From NCBI GenBank assembly GCA_014529385.2, contig CM043968.1, forward strand, positions 127,805,018-127,869,017: DNA of 64,000 nt. The letters are read 5' to 3'. The first letter of the stretch is position 1. Each line of letters begins with the position of its first letter. The stretch is from Adiantum capillus-veneris (Eukaryota > Streptophyta > Polypodiopsida > Polypodiales > Pteridaceae). Below, piece by piece: positions 54,033 through 64,000 of the stretch. Made by a program: the position numbers and the translations under genes. A model generated the notes under the pieces. That model did no database searches and was not told where the DNA came from. It worked only from the letters and a program-made list of their open reading frames with translations.

Positions 54033-54871
54033 TCGGCACATAGCGACACCGACACGCAGGTTACAGGCTACAGGGGGGTTTTTTAGCCCATTCACTCACA
54101 GATTCTCCAGGTTACCAGACACAGTGCTTTCATAGGCGATTTGGCAGTCATTTTGACAGCAGATTCTCTGCGGACACATGCGTTGATAGATGCATTTTTT
54201 TGTGAGCACACCTAGTGCTACTGAGCTCTTTTGAGAGCAGATATCCCCGCAGGGATCATTTTCACTGCATGCAGCAGTTCTTGGCGCCTGTTTGAGCGCA
54301 ATTTTACTCATGTACGTTGAGTTGCAGACACTGCCCACTGTACTACGTGTGGAGCCATTTTTGGCTATTTTGGCAGTTTTTCCCAGCCGTTTCTGAGACT
54401 CGGACCGGAAGAGCCCTTTCTGAGACTGTGGCTAGTCCATTTGTGTCTACATTAGCCTTTTGGAGGGTCGATAGCGTGAGGTTTTCTTTGAGCTGGGGTG
54501 TGCTCGAATGTTGAGACACTTTCGGTGATACAGGTAGCTGGAGTTCCCCTTTACGGTACCCTCTCCATAGGATATGTATCTGGACGGTTATTTATGCTTC
54601 TGACGCCGAGTTGGCACTCACATAGCAGTTGTTTTGTGCAACAGATACCCAGTTAGTGCAGTTGGCACATTTATATGCATTTTGAGTTGAGTTTTGACTC
54701 CTCATACAAAGGAAACTCTGCCGGATTTACTTCCCGCGAGTTGTGACTTCCATTGTTGGCACTTTCGAGTCTATTTCATTTGAGATTTTACTCCCGATAC
54801 AAAGGTTACTCTGTCCAAATTTCTACAGCTTCTCGCCATAGTGTGGCACCTCTCAAACCCTCTTATCAGCG

Positions 54872-57800
54872 ATGGCTTCTTCTTCAGAAAAGGAAGAGTA
54901 TTTCATTCGGAAGTTCGATGGCAGCAACTTCACCATGTGGAAAGAGCGCATGAAAGATGTTTTGATAAACAAAGGACTCTCAGAACCGTTGAAAGAGCGC
55001 GCAGAGGATGATGATTATACACAAGCTCAATGGGAGCTTTTGGATGCAAAATCCATGGCTACGATACGTCTACATCTAGCCAAGTCAATCTTCTTCACTA
55101 TCATAGGCAAGAAAACAACCAAGGAACTTTGGGATAGCTTATGTTCAGCATGGGAGAGAAAAAGTGCATCCAACAAAGTTTTTCTCATGAAAAATCTTAT
55201 GAAGCTCAACATGAAAGAAGGTAGCACAGTTTCCAGTCATTTAAATGAGTTCAACTCCTTGTTCAGTCAGTTGACATCTCAGGGCTTTAAGGAGTTTGAC
55301 GATGAACTCAAGTCTATCGTCTTATTATGCTCTCTACCCAGTTCATGGGATATCTTTTGCACAGCCATTAGCAATTCGGCTCCGAATGGCAATTTAGAAT
55401 TCAATGTTGTCACAGATGCGTTGCTCACTGAAGAGATTCATCGTAAATCTCTCGATAATGCTAGTCATGGAGATGCATATATGGCTGGCAGTTCAACAAA
55501 GCCAAGAGGCCGTGACAGGCACAAATACAAAAGAAAAAGTAGAGACTGGAATCCTCGTAGTCCTAGCAAACACAGGAACCAAAGTAGAGACCGCAATGCC
55601 AAAAATGTCGAGTGTTACTATTGCCACAAGAAGGGTCATTACAAAAAGGATTGTCGCAGTTTCCTAAGAGATCAGAAAAACATGCAAAAGGATAATTCTG
55701 GCAAAGGAAAAAGTACAGTAAAGATTGAGGAGCTCAATATTGTTGAGTCTCCCATACCTACCACTGCAGTAGAGGATGCTCCTCCTCTAGTGATGCTCAT
55801 TATGGCCACAGAGATTCATGCCGAGGTGACAACAGATGCCTCAGATGTTCTCATTTTCACTTCGGATCTCACCCCAGATGCTTTGGTTGCACAGGATGAG
55901 GGTTATGCACAAAATTGGATCCTTGATTCTGGTGCAAGTTTTCATGTCACACCGCATAGAGAGTGGTTTTCCTCTTATGCATCCATGCATGGAATAGTCA
56001 AGCTTGGTGATTCCTATGAGCTTGACATTATTGGCATTGGTGATGTGAAACTTCAGATGCATAATGGCACTACTTTTGTGCTGCAGAATGTCAGACATGT
56101 ACCCAAGCTTACGAAAAGCTTGTTTTCTATAGGGCAATTGGATGATCTTGGCTACACTACAGTTTTTGGTAACCGTTCTTGGATGATCCGCAAGAACAAC
56201 CTTATCATGATGAAAGGCAATAAAAACGGATCCATGTACTCTTTGTTTGTTTCAAGTGTCGACGAACACTCTATCTATGTTGCCGAGATGCCGTCTCCTG
56301 AGTTGTGGCATAGCCGGCTAGGGCATATTAGCCAAAAGGGAATGAAAACACTTCAGCGTTTTGGCTACTTACCCGTGTTAGATTACACGGACTTTCCATT
56401 GTGTGAGCATTGTCTGTATGGCAAACAGACTAGATTGACATCTTCGCCATTGAATAAGAAACTAGGCAAACCTCTAGACTTGGTACACAGTGATTTTTGT
56501 GGTCCAATGCCACATAAAACTCTAGGGGGGGCAAACTACTTTCTCACGTTCATAGATGATTCTACTAGAAAGGTGTGGGTGTATCTCCTTAAACGTAAGG
56601 AAGAAGTCTTTTCGACATTCCAAAAATTCCTCGCCATGGTTGAGAACCAATCAGGAACAAAGCTCAAAGCTTTTCGCACTGACGATGGTGGAGAATACGT
56701 CTCCACAGAGTTCAAGGATTTTTTCAATAAAAGAGGCATTCGGCGGCAGTTTACTGCTCCATACACACCTGCACAAAATGGGATAGCTGAAAGAATGAAT
56801 CATACGATTCAAGAGCGAGTTGTCTCTATGATGTCTATGGCGAAGCTTACTCTAGAGTTTTGGGGGGAAGCTGTTCTGACAGCAGTGCACATCATCAACA
56901 GGTCACCTAGTTCTCCTTTGAATTTCAAAATTCCAGAGGAATTATGGACTGGCAAAAGGCCAAGCTATGAGCATTTACGTGTATTTGGATGCGAGGCATA
57001 TGCACATGTGCCCAAAGAACTTCGTCGGAAGTTAGATCCTAGATCACACAAATGCATCTTTATTGGCTATGGTACAAACAGAGAGATGGGATATCGTCTC
57101 TGGCACCCAGAATCAAACAAAGTCATTCGTAGCTCGCATGTGATTTTCAATGAATAAAAAATGCACAAAAAGCCCATCAAAGATGTTGAGTACATACGTG
57201 TTCATTTTGAGGATGTAGCCTCCGAACCAACTCAGTTTAGTAGTGTTGCAACCACTCCTCAAGTGCAAGATACTACTATTGCTCCGGAGAGAGCGGAGTC
57301 CAGCAGTCAGGCACTGAGATGCTCTGAGAGAGTATCACGTGCGCCCCAGCGGTTTGAGCCGGGTATACACCACATTTTGGTCACTAACAGTGGAGAGCCA
57401 ACCTGCTACAAAGAAGCTATACAAATGGAGGATAGTGTTAAGTGGGAGCAGGCTATGCAATCAGAATACAATTCGATTGTGGCTAATGAGACATGGGATT
57501 TGGTTGAATTACCAAAAGGCAAAAATGCTTTACCTTGCAAGTGGGCATACAAAAAGAAGTATACAGCGGAAGATCCCGAGCCTAGATACAAGGCTCGTCT
57601 AGTTGCCAAGGGTTTCAAGCAGCAAAAAGGTGTGGATTTTGATGAGATTTTCTCTCCAGTAGTCAAGATGACTACACTTCACACCGTGCTTGGCTTGGTT
57701 GCTATCCAGGACATGGAACTTTTCCAAATGGATGTGAACACAACATTTCTTCACGGGGATCTAGATGAAGACGTCTACATGAAACAACCAGAGGGATTCG

Positions 57801-58958
57801 TATGTAAAACCCAAAAACCAACGAGGACAGAATTGGTTTGTAGACTTAAAAAGGTACTCTATGGCCTCAAGAAAGGTTCAAGGCAATGGTATCAAAAAAT
57901 TCGACAAATTCATGCAGTCTCAGGGTTACATTAGAAGTCAAGAGGATCACTGCTTATACACAAAAAGGTTGAACGATGGTTCTTTAATAATCTTGATCTT
58001 GTATGTAGATGATATGCTTATCGCAGGCAAATCAATTGATGAAATCAATCAGCTGAAAAAGATGCTAAGCACTCAGTTTTCCATGAAGGATTTGGGAGAT
58101 GCCAATCACTTTCTTGGTATGCACATCAAGAGAGACAGGCAACGTGGAATTCTTGAATTATCTCAAGAAAAGTACATTCACAAAGTCTTGCAACGTTTTA
58201 GTATGCAGGGGGGGAAGTCATTGAGTACCCCAATGCAAGCATACTCCAAACTTAGCAAGGAAGACTCTCCCAAGAAAGTGGCTAAAAAAGAGGAAATGGC
58301 GAAAGTACCATATTCTTCAACACTTGGCAGTTTGATGTACGTTATGGTAGCCACAAGACCAGACATTGCACATGCGGTGGGAGTGGTTAGTAGGTACATG
58401 GAAAACCCTGGCAAGAAGCATTGGGAAGCAGTGAAGAAAATCCTCAGATATTTGAAAGGTGCAGCTAGCAAGTGTTTACGCTTTGGAAACAGTGATGCAT
58501 CTATTGTAGGTTACACGGATGCAGATTATGCGGGTCGCGTGGATCGTAGAAGATCCACATCTGGCTATGTGTTCATGTTTGCTGGAGCAGCTATCTCTTT
58601 GAGATCGTGTCTCCAAGATTGCACGTCTTCATCTACCACTGAGGCAGAATATGTTGCTGCGTCTGACGCCAGCAAGGAAGCCATATGGTTGGCTCGTCTA
58701 GTGGGAGATTTGGGCATTCACAAGGTTCCAGTACTACATTGTGATAGTCAGAGTGCCATTGCTTTGGCAAAGAATCCAGTGTTTCACTCAAAGTCGAAAC
58801 ACATAGAGGTCAGATACCATGTCATACGAGATGCATTGGCTGGCAAGCGTATCGAGCTTGTCAAGGTTCACACTAATGACAACCCCGTAGATGCTCTCAC
58901 AAAGAGCCTAGCCTCGGAGCGATTTACACATTGTATAGAACTTATGGGTGTAGGATGA
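54872..58958 (+). pseudogene. gag-pol: Element G gag-pol polyprotein, one stop and one frameshift
   Basis: Order: gag (residues about 1-230), CCHC knuckle CYYCHKKGHYKKDC (about 247-260), protease DSGASFH (about 352), pre-integrase H(X)nC-type zinc region (WHSRLGH, then CEHCLYGKQ), integrase core (D in HSDFCGP about 538, D in RTDDGGEY about 604, E in NGIAER about 637), then RT (FSPVVKMTT, YVDDML at about 58,002) and RNase H (YTDADYAG, TEAEYVAASDA, DSQSAI). A TAA at 57,155 separates IN from RT in the same frame. One extra A in the run at about 57,895 shifts the frame within RT. Otherwise complete, so inactivation is recent. Confidence 0.95.
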
Positions 58959-59030
58959 AGCCTCGGTAATTCTTCATCAATTTTGTATAGACTAACTATA
59001 CTAATGCCACTATTGGCCACCATGACCTTC

Positions 59031-59040
59031 AAGTGGGAGG
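59031..59040 (+). other. Polypurine tract of G
   Basis: AAGTGGGAGG one base before the 3' LTR. Confidence 0.75.
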
Positions 59041-59041
59041 T

Positions 59042-59249
59042 TGTTGGGGTGTAGGCCAGGTGGCCATGGGAAACCACCCTTGTACACTTGATTTTCCCTA
59101 TTCAATATAGGGAGAGAAAGAGGAAGATTTGACTCTCCTCTTTCTTCTCCACTAACCCACACAGTGGTTGCCTGTGCATCTTCCCCTTCCCCATTTCTCT
59201 TCTTCCCCTCTCTTGCACACACTCGGTACACGCACATGCGTACTCATCA
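59042..59249 (+). repeat. 3' LTR of G
   Basis: 208 bp, TGTTGGGGTG to ACTCATCA, followed by the duplication TTGAC. Confidence 0.95.
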
Positions 59250-62237
59250 TTGACATCCTGCCAATGCTTAGACCCTAGGATATGCATAAATCTGCTGACC
59301 TATGAGACTGCAAACTGAACATCTGGCCTCATGTTGCATACATAAACGAGGCATCCAACAACAATTTGGTAAAGAGTGACATTTGTAGGATCACCATCAT
59401 CTGCAAGATCACTAGCATCATGAAGACCTGTGAGACGTGAATATCTGGCCTCGTGTTGCATACATAAATGAGGCATCCAACAACAGTTTGGTAAAGAGTG
59501 ACATCTGCAGGATCACCAGCATCATGAAGACTCAATTTCAAACCTGTTTCCATGGGAGTGGAAATAGGTTTGCAATCCTCAAGTCCAAACTTACATAGCA
59601 ATGTTTCTATGTAACTTTTCTAACACAAGGCAATACCACCATCACACTGCTTAAATTGTATATCCAAGTAATGATGCAACAACCCCAAATCTTTCATCTT
59701 GAAAGTAGCATCCAAATCAGCCTTAAATTTAGCAATATGTCTCATTTGGTTCAGTGATCAGCAAATCATCTACATAAAGAACCACAATGAGAAATACATC
59801 ACCCTCACGCTTTACATACAATATGCTTTCTGTTGGACTGTTACAAAAGCCTTGTTTACCAAATGAGTGTTAGCCTTCTCATACCAAGCACAAGTAGATT
59901 GATTCAACCCATACAAAGCTTTGTTACATTTGCACACCTTGTCCTTTCTTGATAAAATTGTGAGGCTATGTTACATAAACTTCCTCAAATATGTCACCAT
60001 TCAAGAAAACAATAACAATGTCTGATTGATGTATTATCCCAACCAAAATGAGTTTCCAATGCACATAGAAAATGCATATTAGTCATACAACAGGTGGGAG
60101 AAAAAATCTCTTAATAATCTATGCCTTTTTGCTATGCATAACCCTTTACAACAAGTGAAGCCTTACAACGATCAATCTCACCATCCGGCTTGCGTTTCAA
60201 CTTGTAAATCCACTTTGTACCAATCACCTTTTTTCCAGGAGGCAAATCACATAAAGTCCATAGCATATGTTAATTGCATGGCAGTCATCCAACTTTTTGA
60301 ATTTTGTGCTTCATCAAAAGATAGACGTTCCTCAACATCATGTAAGCTAGACACAGTGAAAGTACAACAAATTGATGCATAAGATCCATGCCAAGAGCCT
60401 AAACGAGTATGACTAAACAAAGGTGCATCCAATTTACTGTCACGCAATGTATGCACCAGCCATTTTGGCATTCCTCTAGCCTGCCCATTTTTAGCCCTTT
60501 CCTCATCAAGTACATCAAGTACATCTACATCAGTAATAGGCTGATTTGTAACATTTTCAGAAACCCCCCTAGGCTATACATTTGCCTCATTGGAATTTAC
60601 ATTCAAACTTCCACCACTAAAAAGAGGCAACAAAGTGTCATAAATATCCTATAAGCTAACATTACTCTCTCTAGTACATAACAGCAAGGACTAAACAGAA
60701 TCTTTCACAAACACAACATCCCGTGAGACCAAAATACGCTTTGTTTGCGGATGATACAACCTGTAACCTTTGCTTTCAGCACTATAACCAACAAAAATAC
60801 ATTTGACAGCCTTATCATCCAATTTTCTGCGCTGTGTTTTGTGGCACCAAAGCATATGCCAAACAGTCAAAAACACGCATGTGCTCAATAGAAGGCTTTC
60901 TATGATGCCATGCTTCATATGGAGTAATACACTATAAAGCTTTTGTAAGACACCTATTTAGTACATAAGTGGCACACATGATGGCCTCAAGCCAAAAAGA
61001 ATGCAGCAAAGCTTGACTTTTGACCATACATCATGCCATTTTTGTAACCTAATTTTTGTTCTCAGCAACACCATTTTGTTGAGGTGTATAAGGCACTGTA
61101 GATTGGTGTTTTATCCCATGACTAGCCAGAAATGCATTAAATTCATGAGACATATACTCCCCCCTCGATCGGAATGGAGGGTGCCCATAGTACATTTCGA
61201 GACATTTTCAACCATAGCCAAACCATAGCCAAAAATTGTCTAAAGCACATAAAATCTCTGGACTTCGATTTAAGCGGAAATAATCATGCATGCCAGGAGT
61301 AATCATCAATGAAAGTCACAAAGTAAAGGTAATTTCCCAAGGACGGAGTTTGCATGGGTCCACATCACTATGCACAAGCTGCAACCTACATGTGGCCCTA
61401 ACTAAACCATCCTTTGGAAACTTAGAATGCTGCATCTTACCCAAAATATAGCCTTCACAAACATGTTTGACAGGTGCTTCAAGTGGTGAAAAAGAAGCAA
61501 CCATATCAAATTTTTGCAAACCTAGAAAACTAGCAAAATTCTGATGCCCAAAACATGCATGCAAAAGTTTTGCATCTAAAATAGCCTTAGAATCCACAAT
61601 TGCATTTGCAAAATTCTTCCCACTTTTCATACAAATTGAGCTTATACATCCCATGATATAATATACAAGATGCAACAATTTCATCACCAAAACTGAGATC
61701 ATGTACTATACATCTGTCATCCACAAACTTGACTACAAGTCCAAGTCTAGCAAGTGTAGATATAGACAAAAGATTCTTCTTGATCCCAAGTACATAAAGT
61801 GCATCAACAAGTGTGAAAGAACTGCCATTTGCAGGAGTAAGAACAATCTTTCCAACTCCCTGAACCGGATAAGAGGCATTGTTGGCACAAGTGACTAAAT
61901 TCCTATAAGGGACAGGCTCGAGAGACGTGAACAAATCACGATGTGAGGTAATGTGCTTTACAGCACCATTGTCAAAATACCACACATGTGAATCTGCAGC
62001 AATTGACATGCATGCATCATGGACAACAGGATTATAGGTACACTCTGCACTAAAATCCCATTCTGCATCAACATCAGCATCACAGTCTCCTTTCACAAAA
62101 GACTCAACAATAGCTGCATTTGTAGTGGATCCAGCATTTGCAGTGGAACCACCCTCTTTCTTCTTAGCCTCTTTGGCCTTCAACTTAGGACACTGCTTGA
62201 TCAAGTGATCATTAGATTTACAATAATGGCAACGCAT
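59250..62237 (-). pseudogene. pol: Element F pol (PR, IN, RT), decayed Ty1/copia
   Basis: On minus: knuckle CHYCKSNDHLIKQC (about 62,232-62,191), protease FDNGAVKHIT (about 61,970; DNG instead of DSG), pre-integrase block LLHACFGHQNFA (about 61,580-61,540) with a zinc region (HVCEGYILGKM), integrase remnants around 61,350-60,950, the integrase C-terminal block KCIFVGYSAESKGYRLYHP (about 60,810-60,755), RT remnants 60,470-59,700, and the RT end (STPMETGLKLS, NTRPDIHVSQ). Many stops and frameshifts. It continues in frame at 51,702 after element G. Confidence 0.82.
59321..59540. repeat. 122-bp tandem duplication in F RT
   Basis: ATCTGGCCTC-(A/G)TGTTGCATACATAAA...GCATCATGAAGAC occurs twice, offset by 122 bp (starts at 59,321 and 59,443). 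The block LYQTVVGCLIYVCNTRPD is thereby partly repeated, in another frame. Confidence 0.85.
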
Positions 62238-63217
62238 CTTCTTTTTACCCTTATCACCAGAATTTCCAGACGAATTGTTGCCAACAAAAGCATTAGGAAC
62301 ATGTGATTTTCCACTTGGAGAAGAGCCATAAGAAGTGGCCGCATTGCTGTTACCACCCTTTCTTTGAGCAACAATGAAAGCCTATTCAACTGCACGCTGT
62401 CTAGTCTTGTTTTTTTTGGAAAGTGGCTCTTGTAACAAGAATGTGCATACTACATCAAACTTGACAACTTCATGATTTCCTTGGGACATAAGTCTCCAAG
62501 TACTAGCAAAAGTCTGTAAGAATATGGCAAGGCATCAACTATCTAAAATGAATTCACGTGCAAAAATAAGTTGCTCATTGACATCCTTGACACCAACAAG
62601 TAAAGTGTCCATATCATCTTCCTCATGCATAATCTTTGATTCCAGCTCTTTACGTAGCAATGCAATTTTAGTCTCATTGTGACTTGCATAAAAACTAGCC
62701 AGAATATCGCAAGCCTGTTTGGCAGATTTCATTGAATAAATGTGGGGAGTAATAGTGCGCTTCACAGACAATGCAATCAATTCATGAGCATGTGCATCTT
62801 TTACATCCCAACAAGCTTGCTCAGTTGTAGGCAAAACAACTCTAACAGCATCAATCCCCGGGGGATTCACCACTTATAATAAGGACATGTCACCTGCGTG
62901 CACCAAATTCCCCTTTTTAACCCCTATATACGGGACCATCCTTTGTAAAATGCACCTTTTCTCCTCTTTATAACCCCCCTATTGTACACTCACGTGATAC
63001 CATACGGTAAAACTTAGTGAATCCCCCGGGCATCAATCCTTGCAGCAAGACCTGCAACATCCTCAACATCGCCTATATCCTCACAACTAGAATGTACATC
63101 AATGCCCTGCACAATATTCCAGACGCCCTTCGACACAAGAACATGTTGCATCATATAAGACCACATAGGGTAATTGTCCCCATCCAATCGGTCCTCAGCA
63201 GCAAACATCTTGAACAC
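62201..63217 (-). pseudogene. gag: Element F gag, interrupted by a MITE
   Basis: On minus from ATG at 63,217: FDGDNY-like start (RLDGDNYPMWSYMMQHVL), then LAARIDA where the MITE (62,858-63,029) is inserted. Beyond the MITE the frame resumes with AVRVVLPTTEQACWDVKDAH, SAKQACDILASFY and KIALLRKELESKIMHEED, and after further stops the knuckle region. Removing the MITE and one 10-bp duplication restores the frame. No LTR or PBS is found to the right of 63,217, so F appears 5'-truncated near 63,240. Confidence 0.82.
62858..63029. mobile_element. Mutator-like MITE, copy 2
   Basis: 172 bp with perfect 13-bp terminal inverted repeats (CCGGGGGATTCAC / GTGAATCCCCCGG), flanked by the 10-bp duplication GCATCAATCC (62,848-62,857; 63,030-63,039). 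The interior is AT-rich without an ORF. TSD length of 8-10 bp fits the Mutator superfamily. Confidence 0.9.
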
Positions 63218-63239
63218 ATGTGGGTGGATGCATGAATAG

Positions 63240-63525
63240 GTGGCCCAGTTTTAACCGGTTGAAAGTTTCTTTTGGAGGCTTAAAATTTAGGGGGTATGAA
63301 ACTGGTGTTATGGGCAAGAATTGTTTGAATTAAATAATTGTGTGGAGGATACAAAATTTTAAAAATTGTGTGGAGGATTCAAAAACACGTGTGGAGCCCA
63401 CGTCAGGACGAATGTTCAGTCGAATGTTTTCATGACTGTACTTCTCCATATCTCTGTGCCTTTCTCCTTCTGCGCCTTTCTCAGCTCACTCTACAGCCCC
63501 CTGTGCACGCTTCTTATCCTTCGCT
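63240..63525. other. Spacer / possible promoter of the gene at the right edge
   Basis: Contains a short direct repeat (AATTGTGTGGAGGAT.CAAAA twice, 63,318-63,382) and a CT-rich stretch before 63,525. No element is recognised. Confidence 0.3.
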
Positions 63526-64000
63526 ATGGATAGCAACCTAAGAAAGAGCCCAAGGAATGCAGCCCGACAAGTCTCCCCCACAAAGACCTGACATTCTCCC
63601 ACGAAGGTATGTCACCTCTCTCTGTCTCTCTCTGTGTTGTGTACAGCGGACATGTATGTGTAGTAGAGTATTGAGGTGTGGATACATTGAGTAATGAATA
63701 TGGATTATTCCTTTCAGTGACAAAAGTTACAGCCTCCTCCCAAAATTGGTCGCTTTGTTCACCCCAAGGATGTGGAGCTGCCATTAAAGGCATTCTGCAC
63801 GACAAAGGAGGATTTTCACAGGGAATATGGGTTAAGTCTTGAGGGGAAAGATGTTAGGAAGTTGACAGATGCAGATGTGCCCATATCCGACTGGATGAAA
63901 GTTTTCACGTGTCTTCCAGTGAAGGAGAAAAAAGTGCCAATAAAAACAGCAAGTCCGGATCACTACAAGGCACTCTACCAGCTCTACAAGCAGGTGTACC
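63526..64000 (+). pseudogene. Start of an unknown intron-containing gene or gene fragment, with two in-frame TGA codons
   Basis: I do not recognise the protein. Exon 1 would run from ATG at 63,526 (MDSNLRKSPRNAARQ) to 63,606 with donor AAG|GTATGT. A good acceptor TTCCTTTCAG ends at 63,717. Exon 2 is then open to the window end (93 codons from 63,721; QPPPKIGRFVHPKDVELPL, then a charged region). The phase agrees across the intron. However, codon 22 of exon 1 and the first codon of exon 2 are TGA; both could be former CGA. The basic, Pro-rich N-terminus suggests a nuclear protein. It could be a pseudogene, a transposon-captured fragment, or use another start or splice site. Confidence 0.4.

Larger units (their letters stand above)
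51930..54871 (+). other. Long leader of element G
   Basis: About 2.9 kb without a credible coding frame, long for a copia leader. It contains CA tracts (52,793-52,821, 52,965-52,979, 53,031-53,047, 53,103-53,137), a GA tract (53,503-53,584), two similar GC-rich hairpins (53,737 and 54,013) and a GC-rich block (53,680-54,060) unlike the rest of the window. Many short frames on both strands are microsatellite artefacts. Confidence 0.7.
51708..59249 (+). mobile_element. Element G: full-length, nearly intact Ty1/copia retrotransposon (TSD TTGAC)
   Basis: Two 208-bp LTRs, PBS, a 2.9-kb leader, one gag-pol frame with two lesions, PPT, and TTGAC at 51,703-51,707 and 59,250-59,254. The LTRs differ at 6 positions by my count (about 97% identical). 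Nested in F pol. Removing G and one TTGAC restores the F reading frame exactly. Confidence 0.97.

Overview
This window is nuclear DNA from a seed plant with a transposon-rich genome. The evidence is one recognisable host gene (a single-exon MIZ1/DUF617-type gene at 31.4-32.2 kb), a dense nest of Ty3/gypsy and Ty1/copia LTR retrotransposons, two MITEs, a SINE-like unit and long (GA)n/(CT)n tracts. The exact plant group cannot be told from the sequence. I name the elements A, B, C1, C2, D, H, J, K, L, M, E, F and G.

Left half (1-29.7 kb). This is one deep nest that can be unpacked from target-site duplications and reading-frame continuity. H (minus) is interrupted by D (minus). D's gag is interrupted by a tandem pair, C2-C1, flanked by the 4-bp duplication GCCG. 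C1's gag is interrupted by B, and B's 3' end lies next to A. An inversion breakpoint near 8.74 kb has flipped the left part. The distal halves of B, C1 and D (1-8.7 kb) now read on plus, while their proximal halves (8.7-28.5 kb) read on minus. C1 pol+LTR and C2 pol+LTR therefore form a giant inverted repeat of about 5.3 kb per arm.

Middle (29.7-34 kb). This holds a minisatellite, a possible orphan exon, the MIZ1-like gene with a probable 5'UTR intron and five long GA/CT tracts upstream, and a tRNA-derived SINE-like unit.

Right half (34-63.2 kb). J (plus) has an integrase, a protease-like domain after the integrase, a repeat-rich tail and a 1.7-kb LTR that contains its own ORF. K (minus) has two RNase H domains. 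L is an LTR, and M is a copia gag. E (minus, 44,007-50,810, TSD GTCAA) is a complete but coding-poor chimeric Ty3-type element. F is a decayed copia element. G (51,708-59,249, TSD TTGAC) is a nearly intact copia element nested in F. The last 0.5 kb may be the start of another gene with two premature TGA codons.

The most unusual signal is in the 5' leaders of the related elements D and E. Each carries an irregular array of 20-24-bp palindromes. The two palindromes share the frame ACAT-4nt-CGCG-4nt-ATGT but differ in the four-base arms, with both arms changed so that palindromy is kept. Other notable signals are a pair of covarying hairpins in G's 3-kb leader, an LTR-encoded ORF in A/J, and a shared IWLPK-like repeat in the tails of J and E.
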